Origin: Erwinia billingiae Eb661
Lineage (GTDB): Bacteria > Pseudomonadota > Gammaproteobacteria > Enterobacterales > Enterobacteriaceae
Assembly (NCBI RefSeq): GCF_000196615.1
Contig: NC_014306.1
Span: 4,836,001-4,900,000 of the forward strand
Direction: 5' to 3'
Length of the DNA stretch: 64,000 bases
Made by a program: the position numbers and the translations under genes. Shown here in pieces: positions 34,493-43,996 of the stretch. Positions within the stretch are counted from its first letter, which is position 1. Each line of letters begins with the position of its first letter. The notes beneath the pieces were generated by a model. It saw nothing but the letters and a program-made list of their open reading frames with translations. It did not search any database and had not been told where the DNA came from.

Positions 34493-36789
34493 TCCTCGTC
34501 GTCCTCGTCACCGAGGCGATGACGGCTGACGCGGCGCATCAGTCGCCACACCAGCAGCGCAAACAGGATCACCACCAGCGTGGCAAACGCCGCCAGCATC
34601 ATCGGATGGGTGGCCAGCGCATTCCATACCCGCTCCCACCACGGCAAATGGCCCACCCAGTAGGTGTCGCCTACGCGCAGGCTGCGCACGCCGGATTCAC
34701 GGATCACCGATGCCGAGCCAAAAATCGCCGCGCGTTTACCGCTGTCGATCAGCGCGCCATTCAGCAGTTCCCAGGCGCGCGGGCTGTCTGCCAGCAGCGC
34801 GACCACGCTGCGTTGCGCATCAAACGGCGACTGGAAGCCAATCACTGCCGCCATCGGCCCAGCGGAGCTGATGGTGGTCTGGCTTTCGGCGCGCAGATCG
34901 TCCGGGGCTGAGGAGCCGCTGGAGAACGCCGTCTGCCGGTTAGGCTTGTTGATCCAGCTTTTCGCCGCGTCCAGCAGCAGATTGACCTTGTCGTCATCCT
35001 TCATCTGTTCAGGCAACCGGCCGATCATCAGCAGATCGGCATCGCTGGTTTTCGCCTTGCTCCAGTCATCGGCGATCTGCATTTTCAGCGCCGGATAGCC
35101 GGTCTGCGCCGAGATATTGCCCAATGCGTTCAGCAGCGCGCTGACTTCGCCCGGCTGCGGACGGTTGTTGACCAGCACCAGCGTTTGCGCCAGGTCAGCA
35201 TTACGGCTGAACGGGAAGCCGGCGTTGGCAAACGCGCCCAGCGACGGCATTTCCATATAGTGGCGATAGCCGGAGAAATCGACCGTCGAATTGCCGTCGA
35301 TCACCACATGGTTGGATACCGGGGTGATGGTTTCGCAGCGCCCTTCGTTGGTGCCGTTATTAAACGAGCCGCCAATAAAGGTGCTGGCATAATCAAAATC
35401 GAAGCGCAGCTGATTGACCACGCCCAGCTGCAGCGCCGGAATGGTCAGCTGCGTGCCGCCATCCAGCAGCCCCTGCACCAGCGGAATATGCAGCAGCTGC
35501 TTGCCTTCCTCGCGCTTGTTGACCAGCGGGTAATCCTGCACAAACTGGTTGTTGAGGTTCACCGCCAGCCGCGATCCGTCATCCTGCACCGGGGAGGTAT
35601 AGCGGTACTTGATATCCATATCGATACCGCGTGCGCGCACCAGGAACAGATCCGGCGGTAATTTCAGGGTTAACGAGATGGGCGCAGGCTGCATGCCGTC
35701 GGCCTGAAGCTGGCCCTGGAACTGTTGCAGCTCGGCGAAGGTGGTGGCGCGGTCGGTCCGTACCCAGTTTGGCGCATCGTAAGGCTGGCGTGCCGCCAGC
35801 TCCTTCACGCTGTCGATGCTCGAGGCCTGTCCACGCAGCAGCAGTTCGCCCTGCGCAATTCCCTGCACCGCTTTCAGCAGGTCCTCGTCGTTACGCCCCA
35901 GCACCAACAGTAATTTTTGGTACTTATTGTCCGGCTGGTCGATGATTTCCACCGTCGGTTTATCCACCGGCGGCAAATCCTTCAGGAAGTCCGGACGCCG
36001 ATCGTTGGTGGCAAACACGACGGCGTGCTGACGATCCGGCAGCTGGTTATACAGCACCGGGAAGGTCTGTCCACGCCAGTCCGCCTGGGTGCCAAACCAC
36101 GATGCCAGCACCGCAGCCGCGCGCTGTTGGCCGAGATCCGGCGCGCGGGCAAAAATCATCGGCAGGGTTAACGGGCGGCTGTCGCGCGCATCGAAAAACG
36201 GCTCCGGGAAGTGCGATAAATCATCCTTCAAAGGCAGCTTTTGCAGCGACAGATTCAGCGTGCTGTCCTTGCCGATATCCAGCCAGATGGCGCTGCTGGC
36301 CGGGTTTTCGCAGATGTTGGCGTAATGCCCCACCAGCTCAAAGCGGATGCGGTTGAAGTCGCCAATAAATCGCGGGTCAATCGGCACCTGCACCTGATTA
36401 TTTTTACCGGCCTGTTCGGCGACTACCGGTACCAGACCGACCAGCTCGTCGTTCAGATAGACCTTCAGATGCGACATGCCGGGGATCAGCGACGGCGACG
36501 GGCGGAAACTCAGGTTGAGCAACGCGTTGGTCACCACTTCATCGCTGCGCACGCCAAACTCAATCTGCCCCTGAGTGCGGGTGCCGGTCAGGTTGAAGTT
36601 GCCTGGCGGCGGGGCGATCTGGGTAAACGGCCGCAGATAATCCCGCACCGGCGCGGCGGGATCGATGGCCGGAGGTGCCAGGCTGTCCGCCGTGGTGTTG
36701 ACCGGCCGGGTGTAGCCGTCTGCTGCTGCCTGAACCCCTGGCAGCACGCCAAGCCATAATGCGGTGAACCAAGCTAATTTTTTCGTCAT
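34489..36789 (-). CDS. bcsB: Cellulose synthase periplasmic subunit BcsB (E. coli-type locus)
   Basis: 766 aa. Signal peptide (cleavage after VQAAA), two repeats of carbohydrate-binding and flavodoxin-like domains, and a single C-terminal helix (MLAAFATLVVILFALLVWRL) that packs against BcsA. The segments EFGVRSDEVVTNALLNLSF and VNPF-like NRIRFELVGHYANICENP are standard BcsB features. BcsB guides the growing glucan across the periplasm and is required for BcsA activity. It lies 20 nt behind bcsA and is joined to bcsC by an ATGA overlap. Confidence 0.95.
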   Translation of the reverse strand: MTKKLAWFTALWLGVLPGVQAAADGYTRPVNTTADSLAPPAIDPAAPVRDYLRPFTQIAPPPGNFNLTGTRTQGQIEFGVRSDEVVTNALLNLSFRPSPSLIPGMSHLKVYLNDELVGLVPVVAEQAGKNNQVQVPIDPRFIGDFNRIRFELVGHYANICENPASSAIWLDIGKDSTLNLSLQKLPLKDDLSHFPEPFFDARDSRPLTLPMIFARAPDLGQQRAAAVLASWFGTQADWRGQTFPVLYNQLPDRQHAVVFATNDRRPDFLKDLPPVDKPTVEIIDQPDNKYQKLLLVLGRNDEDLLKAVQGIAQGELLLRGQASSIDSVKELAARQPYDAPNWVRTDRATTFAELQQFQGQLQADGMQPAPISLTLKLPPDLFLVRARGIDMDIKYRYTSPVQDDGSRLAVNLNNQFVQDYPLVNKREEGKQLLHIPLVQGLLDGGTQLTIPALQLGVVNQLRFDFDYASTFIGGSFNNGTNEGRCETITPVSNHVVIDGNSTVDFSGYRHYMEMPSLGAFANAGFPFSRNADLAQTLVLVNNRPQPGEVSALLNALGNISAQTGYPALKMQIADDWSKAKTSDADLLMIGRLPEQMKDDDKVNLLLDAAKSWINKPNRQTAFSSGSSAPDDLRAESQTTISSAGPMAAVIGFQSPFDAQRSVVALLADSPRAWELLNGALIDSGKRAAIFGSASVIRESGVRSLRVGDTYWVGHLPWWERVWNALATHPMMLAAFATLVVILFALLVWRLMRRVSRHRLGDEDDEE

Positions 36790-36809
36790 GGTGTCTTCAT
36801 CAAGGTCAA

Positions 36810-39404
36810 TCAGGAAACCGCGGAGCCTGTTCTGCTCACGCTGCGGGGGAAGAAGGAGGCCAGCCAGCCTGCCAGCTGCGTCAGCAGCGCAAACAGCCGG
36901 CGCAGCGGTGCAGGGCCATACTCTGCCAGCCGCAAATAGCCTTTAAAGCCCAGTACCACAATATCGGCCAGGCTTTGCACCGGTTTATCTTCCGGGAAAC
37001 TGTCCTGCCACAGGGCCCAGGTATCGGCGCGGGCAAAGGTGCATTGAATAAATTCGACGTGCTGTTCGGTGGTCAGCTGATGCAGGCGGATGCCGGCGCG
37101 GCGGCCAAAGGTGCGCTGCACCTGGCACGGGAAGCTGAACTCCTGCTGGCCCCGGCGCAGCAGCAGCCAGACCTGTTCGCCTTCGCTGAGCAGATTGTCT
37201 TCGCGCAGCTCCAGGCCAACGCCGCCGTCGGAGTAGTCGCGCAGCGTGCAGGGCAGCATATGGCCATCGGCCCGCGCCAGCGCCGCCGGCATGGCAATTT
37301 CCACCCGGTGCGCTTCACGGATCTGCCGGGCTTCCACCGACACCGCCACCGCGCCGCCGAGAATAATCATGTTGTAGAGCACCCACACCAGGCTGACGAT
37401 CACCGTCAATACCTCGTGCGGCGGGCCATAGTGCAGTCGCCAGAAGGCGGCGAACACGCCCGCCAGGTTGATCAGCACCAGGCACATATACGGCTTGGTG
37501 ATCACCCAGTCGAGATGCTGCTCTTCCACCAGCCCGCCTTTGGCGGTGACGTTGAACTTGCCTTTGTGCGGATTAAACAGCGCCACCGTGGTTGGACGGG
37601 CAATATACCAGGCCAGCACGGTTTCATAGACTTCGCTCCAGAACGAGTGACGCCAGCGGCCCTGAATGCGCGAGTTGGTCATGCTGGTGTGCACCATATG
37701 CGGCAGCACAAAGATGGCGATCACCAGCGCCGGGGCAAAAATGATAAAGGCGTGGAACAGCAGGAAGGCCAGCGGTGCCAGCAGGAAGATCAGCCGGGGA
37801 ATACCGGCGAGGAAGTGCAGCATGGCGTTGGCATAACAGAGCCGCTGCACCAGCTTCAGCCCCTTGCCCATCAACGGGTTATCCAGACGGAAGATCTGCA
37901 CCATGCCGCGCGCCCAGCGAATACGCTGGCCGATATGGGCGGACAGGCTTTCGGTCGCCAGGCCCGCCGCCTGGGGAATACGGATATAGGCCGAGGTGTA
38001 GCCTTTGCGGTGCAGCCGCAGCGAGGTGTGCGCATCTTCGGTGACGGTCTCCACCGCGATGCCGCCAATTTCATCCAGCGCGCTGCGGCGGATCACCGCA
38101 CAGGAGCCGCAGAAGAACGCCGCATCCCAGACATCGTTGCCATCCTGCACCAGGCCGTAAAACAGGGTGCCTTCATTCGGCGTGCGGCGGAAGCGGCCCA
38201 GGTTACGTTCGAACGGATCGGGCGAGAAGAAGTGGTGCGGCGTCTGCAGCATCGCCAGCTTCGGATCTTTCAGGAACCAGCCCAGCGACACCTGCAGGAA
38301 AGAGCGGGTTGGCACGTGGTCACAGTCAAAAATCGCCACGTATTCGCTGCGGCATTCGGACTTCAGCGCATGGTTGATGTTGCCGGCCTTGGCATGGGCA
38401 TTCCCGGACCGGGCAATGTACTTTATGCCGATCTCTGCGGCGAACTGGCGGAACTCTTCGCGGTTGCCATCATCCAGCAGGTAAATGGTCAGTTTGTCCT
38501 TCGGCCAGTCGATGCCGAGTGCCGCATACAGCGTCGGTTTCACCACGCTCAGCGCTTCATTGTAAGTGGGTACTAACAAATCTATCGAAGGCCAGCTGGC
38601 GGTATCTGCGGGCATCGGCACCGGCTGACGCTGCAGTGGCCACAGGGTCTGGAAATAGCCCAGCACCAGCACCACCCACGAATAGGTTTCCGCCGCGATC
38701 AGCAGCACGCCAAAGGTCAGGCTGACCGGGTCATCCCAGTTCAGCGTGGAGGTGTAGCGCCACCAGAGATAGCGGCAGGAGATGGTCAGCGACAGTACGA
38801 TCAGCATCATGGTCGGTAAGCGCCCCGGAATGCGCCGCACCACCATCGCCACGCTCCACAGCAGCACCACAAACACCGCCTGGGTAAAGAAGTCGAACGG
38901 CTGAGAGATACACAGCAGCGCCAGCGCGGTCGCCAGCAGGATCGCCAAACCAAACAGCCCTTTGCGTAGCGCAGCAGGCATCTGCTTTATGCAGCGGTCG
39001 GCCTTGCGCGCCAGCTGTCGGTCTTCCGCGCGCTGCGGCAGTCTGCCCAGCCAGATTAAGGCGCGCTGCCGCCAGCGTTGCAGCGGAATAATACGTGAGC
39101 GCTCACTACGGCTAACAGCACCGACCGGCAAGACCAGCATCAGCCACAGGCTCTGAAAAAGATAACGCAGCAGGTCTGCCGGACGCGGTTTTTCCGGCGA
39201 GATATGCGGGTACAGGCGACGGCGATCGGCCTGCACCTTTTGCCAGGCCGGCGACTCAAAACGCAGCAGCGACCAGCCCAACACCAGCCACAGGCAGTGC
39301 AAGGCGGAGGTGAGGGATGACGCACCGTGATGGCGGAAGCCGCTGTATCGTTGATGCAGCGCCTGCCAGACCGGCGGATTCAGCAGCCAGCGTAACGGCG
39401 TCAC
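36810..39404 (-). CDS. bcsA: Cellulose synthase catalytic subunit BcsA (E. coli-type locus)
   Basis: 864 aa. Processive GT2 glucosyltransferase that polymerises UDP-glucose at the inner membrane and is switched on by c-di-GMP. It has the long N-terminal extension of E. coli BcsA (WLLxPPVxxxxxxRYxxxRxHGAS). Catalytic motifs: DDG at 311-313, DCD at 360-362, TEDAH at 455-459, QRIRW at 493-497. The PilZ domain has REAHR (RxxxR) and DYSDGG (DxSxxG), so c-di-GMP binding is intact. Start is GTG at 39404, overlapping the stop of a 17-codon mini-ORF that itself overlaps the bcsQ stop. Confidence 0.95.
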   Translation of the reverse strand: MTPLRWLLNPPVWQALHQRYSGFRHHGASSLTSALHCLWLVLGWSLLRFESPAWQKVQADRRRLYPHISPEKPRPADLLRYLFQSLWLMLVLPVGAVSRSERSRIIPLQRWRQRALIWLGRLPQRAEDRQLARKADRCIKQMPAALRKGLFGLAILLATALALLCISQPFDFFTQAVFVVLLWSVAMVVRRIPGRLPTMMLIVLSLTISCRYLWWRYTSTLNWDDPVSLTFGVLLIAAETYSWVVLVLGYFQTLWPLQRQPVPMPADTASWPSIDLLVPTYNEALSVVKPTLYAALGIDWPKDKLTIYLLDDGNREEFRQFAAEIGIKYIARSGNAHAKAGNINHALKSECRSEYVAIFDCDHVPTRSFLQVSLGWFLKDPKLAMLQTPHHFFSPDPFERNLGRFRRTPNEGTLFYGLVQDGNDVWDAAFFCGSCAVIRRSALDEIGGIAVETVTEDAHTSLRLHRKGYTSAYIRIPQAAGLATESLSAHIGQRIRWARGMVQIFRLDNPLMGKGLKLVQRLCYANAMLHFLAGIPRLIFLLAPLAFLLFHAFIIFAPALVIAIFVLPHMVHTSMTNSRIQGRWRHSFWSEVYETVLAWYIARPTTVALFNPHKGKFNVTAKGGLVEEQHLDWVITKPYMCLVLINLAGVFAAFWRLHYGPPHEVLTVIVSLVWVLYNMIILGGAVAVSVEARQIREAHRVEIAMPAALARADGHMLPCTLRDYSDGGVGLELREDNLLSEGEQVWLLLRRGQQEFSFPCQVQRTFGRRAGIRLHQLTTEQHVEFIQCTFARADTWALWQDSFPEDKPVQSLADIVVLGFKGYLRLAEYGPAPLRRLFALLTQLAGWLASFFPRSVSRTGSAVS

Positions 39405-39454
39405 AACGTCGACCCAGGGCGGGCAATTGACGCCGGGGCGATAAACGGCTTCAT
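39401..39454 (-). CDS. 17-codon mini-ORF coupling bcsQ to bcsA
   Basis: The frame starts with the ATG in the ATGA at the bcsQ stop and ends with the TGA in the GTGA at the bcsA start, encoding MKPFIAPASIARPGSTL. Both joints are 4-nt overlaps, so ribosomes could pass bcsQ, mini-ORF and bcsA by re-initiation. It may be a coupling device or a chance frame; no separate function is claimed. Confidence 0.3.
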   Translation of the reverse strand: MKPFIAPASIARPGSTL

Positions 39455-40182
39455 GACGCCTGCTCAGCCAGATGGATCAGCGCCCAGCTGGCAAAGGTCA
39501 TCATCTCTTCTGCCGCCAGGCTCTGCGGGCGATATTCGCTAAACGGCTGCTTGCGCAGCAGCGCTTCCGCCACCGCCTCATCGCGATGGAGTGTCAGCGG
39601 GATCAGGTTCTGCAACGTCGCCAGCCACAGCTGATGCAGATCCTGCTGCGAACGGCTGACCGGGAAGAACTGATTCAGTAAGAACAGGTTATTGGCGGTA
39701 AAGCGCTGCTGATGCAGGCGGATATGGCAGTTGGCATCGGGCACCATCACGCTGATGGTGCGGTCAGCCAGCGCCAGCAACGCCCGCGTCCACGGCGTGG
39801 TGCCGGCAGGAACATCCAGCAGGATCCAGCGGTAGGTTTGCCTGAGTGTGGCAAGCTGCGCGGTCCAGCCATCCAGACCGGCCTGCGGCTGGCTGACAAA
39901 GGCCATCAGCTCGTCGTCATTCAGCTGGCCGAAGGGGATAAAATCCAGCTCGGGCGCATAGCGCAACGCACTTTGCTGCCAGGGCTGGCGATCGAGCGCG
40001 GTGCGCAGCCAGCCACGGGGATGATCCGACGCGGTATTGAAGTGCATCCGCAGCTGGTTATCGGGCGACATATCGATGGCAATAACCGACTCGCCCAGCG
40101 TATGCAGCGCCCAGCTCAACCCGGCCACCAGCGAAGTGGTGCCCGCGCCGCCGCGCAGCCCCTGAAAGGCAATTACCGGCAT
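39451..40182 (-). CDS. bcsQ: Cellulose biosynthesis ParA-like ATPase BcsQ (E. coli-type locus)
   Basis: 243 aa. MinD/ParA-family (SIMIBI) ATPase that forms a complex with BcsR and, with BcsE, regulates synthase assembly and localisation at the cell pole. The P-loop is the deviant GLRGGAGTTSLVAGL at about 8-22, as in E. coli BcsQ (GVRGGVGTT); the lysine of the usual GKGGVGKT is absent in both. LDVPAGTTPWTR is the switch region. The start overlaps the bcsR stop (TAATG). This BcsQ is of the E. coli branch and differs strongly from the second copy at 54 kb. Confidence 0.9.
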   Translation of the reverse strand: MPVIAFQGLRGGAGTTSLVAGLSWALHTLGESVIAIDMSPDNQLRMHFNTASDHPRGWLRTALDRQPWQQSALRYAPELDFIPFGQLNDDELMAFVSQPQAGLDGWTAQLATLRQTYRWILLDVPAGTTPWTRALLALADRTISVMVPDANCHIRLHQQRFTANNLFLLNQFFPVSRSQQDLHQLWLATLQNLIPLTLHRDEAVAEALLRKQPFSEYRPQSLAAEEMMTFASWALIHLAEQAS

Positions 40183-40376
40183 TACGCCACCTGCTTACGG
40201 ACGTCCGTGGCCCGTTCCGCCAGTAACGGCCAGCGGGCAACGATCGCCGCCAGTCGCTCTTCGCGGGCGATATCAATATAGCGCCAGTGTTGTAAAGAGA
40301 AGGCGTCGGCTAACGCGCGAATGTCATCCTGTGATTCATTGCTTACTGATAACAGCGGATGTCGCGGCTCACTCAT
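40182..40376 (-). CDS. bcsR: Cellulose biosynthesis protein BcsR
   Basis: 64 aa (E. coli 62). Small regulatory partner of BcsQ in the synthase complex. The conserved segment is recognisable: DIRALADAFSLQHWRYIDIA then EERLAAIVARWPLLAE, matching E. coli ALKQAFSLPDIDYADIS and LAAALKRWPLLAE. The ATG at 40376 with AAGGG upstream is preferred over an in-frame TTG at 40382. First gene of the bcsRQABC operon, divergent from bcsEFG. Confidence 0.88.
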   Translation of the reverse strand: MSEPRHPLLSVSNESQDDIRALADAFSLQHWRYIDIAREERLAAIVARWPLLAERATDVRKQVA

Positions 40377-40563
40377 TATCAAACCCTTTTTTACGCAGCG
40401 GAAGGTGCCAAAAGTGGCGGGGTGTTCTAAGAATTAACTTAGGGACAGTTTAAATGGGTTTGGCAGAACTTGTAATGTATATTTACAGCAAGATAAGTCA
40501 GGCAATCTATTTTCATCTGCTCACCACTCACTGTTTTTAATAGGACGTGTTGCGATAAAACTT

Positions 40564-42111
40564 ATGGCCACATCATTTTCTTTAGGTTTCGAACAGGTCA
40601 GGGATGAATTAATCCTGATGCAGCCGTCCGGCTGTTATTGGGTGACCGCAAATCGGCAAGAAGATGCCCGCGTTCTGGCACGTCAGTGCATCAGCGCGCA
40701 GCGCTCGGTGGCCCTGATAACCTCCGGCAGTCAGCCGCAGGCGTTGCTGACCCCGGCACCGCCCGGCGGCCCTGATGCGATCCCGATGTTCTCCCTGCCG
40801 GAGACGCGTAAAGCATTGCTCAACCTGACCGACGATCTGGACCGGGTGCTGTCGGAAAAACCGCGTCTGGTTATATTGTTTACCGCTTCGTTGTTATGGG
40901 AAAAAATAGCGGCGGACGAGGTGAATATTTGGCTTAAGCAATTACAGCAGTGGTTGAGCGGTAAAAAGATTACGCTTCTGATTATTACGGCGGGTAGCGG
41001 AATTAATAACCTGCGCAATCATTTGCAAACCTGTTATCGCCACCTTGAAGGGCTTTCCCATCTCGACTGGCAGCAGGACAGCTGGAATTACCGCATTAAC
41101 TGGTGGGCGAATGGCGGCGGCATGCTGGCCGACCGCGCCATGCGACTCAGCGCCTCGGAAACGGGCTTCGCGTTGTTGGATCAGGATGAGCAAAATACGC
41201 CGCTGACCCTCAACGATGAGCAGCGGTATCTCGCGGAACAAACGGTGCTGGAAGGCGCGCCGCCGCTGTCAACGCAGTGGACGCTGTTCGCCACCAATGA
41301 AGCGGTCTATGACCGCGCGTTGCAGGCCAATGCCGCCACGGTGATTTTCACCCTGAAAAACAGCGATCGTATTCCGCATCTGGCGGGCCGCATCCACAGC
41401 CTGCGCCGCACGCGCGGCAGCGGGCTGAAAATTGTGGTGCGCGAGATGGAAACCGCCCTGCGCTACAGCGATGAACGCCTGCTGCTGGCCTGCGGCGTCA
41501 ACGCCATCGTGCCGTTTAATGCGCCGATGTCGCGCTTCCTGACCCTGCTGGAAGGCATTCAGGGGCAATCCTACAATCGCCACGTGCCCGCCGATCTTGA
41601 TGCGTTGCTGAAATCGATGCAGCCGCTGCAGGAAAGAGGCTATCTGCCGCTGGAGGCGTTCTGCCAGTCGGTGACGCTGCTGGTGAACAACGCCCTGCTG
41701 CCCGAGAATGGCAAAGGGCTGTTGGTGGCGCTGCGGCCGGTGCCGGAGCTGAAACCGGAACAGGTGCTGACGCTGTGCAAACCCCGGCGCTTTGGCGATC
41801 TGGTGACGCTGGTCGATGACCGGATTTATCTGTTCCTCTCCTCCTGCCGCTTCAACGATTTGGATACGGCGGTGAAGTATATCTTCCGCCTGCCGCACGA
41901 TGAGATTTTCACTAACCGGCTGGTGTGGCAGGAAGATCTGCAGATTTTATCGGAGATCCGCCAGATCCCCGGCAAGGTGAAAACCGCCTGGCGCGCCGCG
42001 CCGGTGCAGCCCGCTGCCGATCCGAAGGCGTCGACGCCGGCCACGGAAGCGCCGCGCCGCCAGCCGCAGGACATCACCCTCGGCAAACAGCCGCCGGAAG
42101 CGTCAGAATGA
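40564..42111 (+). CDS. bcsE: c-di-GMP-binding cellulose regulator BcsE
   Basis: 515 aa (E. coli 523). Cytosolic protein that binds c-di-GMP through its GIL domain and recruits BcsF/BcsG and the BcsRQ complex to the synthase. The N-terminal half is a degenerate RecA-like NTPase domain; the C-terminal half holds the GIL domain, whose RxGD-type c-di-GMP signature is seen as KPRRFGDLVTLVDDRIYLFL. The last ~35 residues are Pro/Ala-rich. It starts the bcsEFG operon, and its stop overlaps bcsF as ATGA. Confidence 0.93.
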   Translation: MATSFSLGFEQVRDELILMQPSGCYWVTANRQEDARVLARQCISAQRSVALITSGSQPQALLTPAPPGGPDAIPMFSLPETRKALLNLTDDLDRVLSEKPRLVILFTASLLWEKIAADEVNIWLKQLQQWLSGKKITLLIITAGSGINNLRNHLQTCYRHLEGLSHLDWQQDSWNYRINWWANGGGMLADRAMRLSASETGFALLDQDEQNTPLTLNDEQRYLAEQTVLEGAPPLSTQWTLFATNEAVYDRALQANAATVIFTLKNSDRIPHLAGRIHSLRRTRGSGLKIVVREMETALRYSDERLLLACGVNAIVPFNAPMSRFLTLLEGIQGQSYNRHVPADLDALLKSMQPLQERGYLPLEAFCQSVTLLVNNALLPENGKGLLVALRPVPELKPEQVLTLCKPRRFGDLVTLVDDRIYLFLSSCRFNDLDTAVKYIFRLPHDEIFTNRLVWQEDLQILSEIRQIPGKVKTAWRAAPVQPAADPKASTPATEAPRRQPQDITLGKQPPEASE

Positions 42112-42296
42112 ATCTGTCGGACATTGTGCAGATCCTGATCCTTGTGGTGCTGCTGCTGTTATTACTGAAACCTGTTTATGCCCGCTGGCTGCCAAAAAAA
42201 TGGCACCGGCTGATGCTACGCCTGACCCCGCCGCGCGCCCTGAAGTACGAAGGCACCTGGCGACGTAATGCGGCAACACCACCGGATAAGAAATGA
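42108..42296 (+). CDS. bcsF: Inner-membrane BcsF
   Basis: 62 aa (E. coli 63). One transmembrane helix (IVQILILVVLLLLLLKPVY) followed by a basic cytoplasmic tail. BcsF links the c-di-GMP sensor BcsE to the phosphoethanolamine transferase BcsG. The gene overlaps bcsE and bcsG by 4 nt each. Confidence 0.9.
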   Translation: MNLSDIVQILILVVLLLLLLKPVYARWLPKKWHRLMLRLTPPRALKYEGTWRRNAATPPDKK

Positions 42297-43930
42297 CTCA
42301 ACGACCTGTTATGCCCGCGACGCGCTTTGTATGGCGCGGTCTGGGTGGCTGGAACTTCTACTTCCTGATCAAATTCGCGCTGCTGTGGTTTGGTTACCTC
42401 AATTTTCATCCGTTGAGCAACCTGGTGTTGCTGGCCGGCTTGTTGCTGCCGATCCGCTCCGATCGGCTGCACCGCCTGCGTAACTGGATCGCCATCCCGG
42501 TCGGCATCGGTTTGTTCTGGCACGATACCTGGCTGCCCGGCCCGGAAAGCATTGCCAGTCAGGGCAGCCAGCTGACCGGCTTTTCCGCGTCGTATCTGCT
42601 GGAGCTGGCCAACCGCTTTATCAACTGGGAGATGGTGGGTACCGCCTTTGTGATGCTGGTGCTGTACCTGTTTATTTCGCAGTGGGTGCGGATTACCGTG
42701 CTGGTTTCGCTGGCGCTGCTGTGGCTGAACGTGGTGACGATTGCCGGTCCGTCGGTGAACCTGCTTCCCGGCAGCAGCACGCCGGTCGCGGCGTCTACGT
42801 CTGCGCCAGCCGCGAAGGTCGCCGCCGACGGGTTGGATCAGTCTGCGCCGCCCACCAGCGCCAATCTGACCGCGTACCTCAATAAGTTTTACGACAGCGA
42901 AAAGCAGAAAGTGACCGCGTTCCCCGCCACCTTACCGGCGGAAGCGGCGCCGTTCGATATTCTGGTGATTAATATCTGTTCGCTGGCGTGGTCCGATCTG
43001 GATGCGGCGCAGCTGCGCGATCACCCGCTGTGGAAGCACTTCGATATTATGCTGAGCAACTACAATTCGGCGACCGGTTACAGCGGTCCGGCGGGCATCC
43101 GCCTGTTGCGCGCCAGCTGCGGCCAGAGCTCGCACAGCGATCTGTATAAACCGACCGATGGACGCTGCTATCTGTTCGACAATCTGGCCAGCCTCGGCTT
43201 TAAGCAGCAGCTGATGATGGACCATACCGGCGTGTTCGGTAACTATCTGCAGGAACTGCGTGAAGAGGGCAATCTGAAGGCACCGCTGATGTCGCAGGCC
43301 GGGATCAGACCGGAGCTCAGCTCCTTCGACAGCTCGCCGGTATTAAACGATGGCGAGGTGATGCAGCGCTGGCTGGATGAGCGGCAGAAAAGTGCCGATC
43401 CGCGCAGCGCCACTTTCTATAACCTGATCCCATTGCATGACGGCACTCGCGAACTGGGCAGCAGCAAAACCGCCGCCTGGCAGCCGCGCGCGAAAATGCT
43501 CTTCGATCAGCTGGATACTTTCCTGACCAATCTGGATAAATCCGGCCGTCGGGTGATGGTGATCGTGGTGCCGGAGCACGGCGCGGCGCTGGAAGGCGAC
43601 AAAATGCAGATGTCCGGCCTGCGGGATATTCCCAGCCCGTCGATTACTCATGTGCCGGTCGGCATTAAGTTTGTCGGCATGAAAGCGCCTCATCCGGCCC
43701 AGGCCGTGGACGTCTCTACGCCAACCAGCCTGCAGGCCATTTCCGAACTGGTTTCCCGTGCGGTGGATGGTCAGGTGTTCAGCAACCCTCAGCTGAATCT
43801 GGCGACGCTTACCGCCAACCTGCCGCAGACGCCGGTGGTGTCGGAGAACGATAACGCGGTGGTGATGATCTATCAGGGCAAGCCGTGGATCCGGCTGAAC
43901 GGCGGGGATTGGGTGGCGTACCCGAACTGA
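42293..43930 (+). CDS. bcsG: Cellulose phosphoethanolamine transferase BcsG
   Basis: 545 aa. Several N-terminal helices (about 20-150), a low-complexity Ala/Ser/Pro linker (about 160-190), then a periplasmic zinc-dependent alkaline-phosphatase-like domain. It moves phosphoethanolamine from lipid to cellulose as the chain emerges. The nucleophile region NYNSATGYSGPAGIRLLRAS matches the E. coli site that carries the catalytic Ser. The metal-site segments ICSLAWSD and VPEHGAALEGDK are present. Last gene of bcsEFG, followed by a bidirectional terminator. Confidence 0.95.
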   Translation: MTQRPVMPATRFVWRGLGGWNFYFLIKFALLWFGYLNFHPLSNLVLLAGLLLPIRSDRLHRLRNWIAIPVGIGLFWHDTWLPGPESIASQGSQLTGFSASYLLELANRFINWEMVGTAFVMLVLYLFISQWVRITVLVSLALLWLNVVTIAGPSVNLLPGSSTPVAASTSAPAAKVAADGLDQSAPPTSANLTAYLNKFYDSEKQKVTAFPATLPAEAAPFDILVINICSLAWSDLDAAQLRDHPLWKHFDIMLSNYNSATGYSGPAGIRLLRASCGQSSHSDLYKPTDGRCYLFDNLASLGFKQQLMMDHTGVFGNYLQELREEGNLKAPLMSQAGIRPELSSFDSSPVLNDGEVMQRWLDERQKSADPRSATFYNLIPLHDGTRELGSSKTAAWQPRAKMLFDQLDTFLTNLDKSGRRVMVIVVPEHGAALEGDKMQMSGLRDIPSPSITHVPVGIKFVGMKAPHPAQAVDVSTPTSLQAISELVSRAVDGQVFSNPQLNLATLTANLPQTPVVSENDNAVVMIYQGKPWIRLNGGDWVAYPN

Positions 43931-43940
43931 TTGTTAAAAA

Positions 43941-43976
43941 AAACCCGCCTGCTCAACCGTTTGAGCAGGCGGGTTT
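43941..43976. terminator. Bidirectional terminator between the two cellulose loci
   Basis: A perfect 16-bp stem (AAACCCGCCTGCTCAA with its complement) around CCGT, with an A run before and a T run after, can end bcsEFG on the plus strand and bcsO-to-Z on the minus strand. Confidence 0.95.
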
Positions 43977-43996
43977 TTTATTGCCTGCGGAGCAGA

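Noticed and set aside
36975..38576. 533-codon plus-strand open frame opposite bcsA
   Set aside because: Shadow of the conserved bcsA reading frame; low-complexity His/Arg/Gln content and no protein signature. The long plus-strand frames at 14527-15585, 21321-22553 and 62551-63870 were set aside for the same reason.
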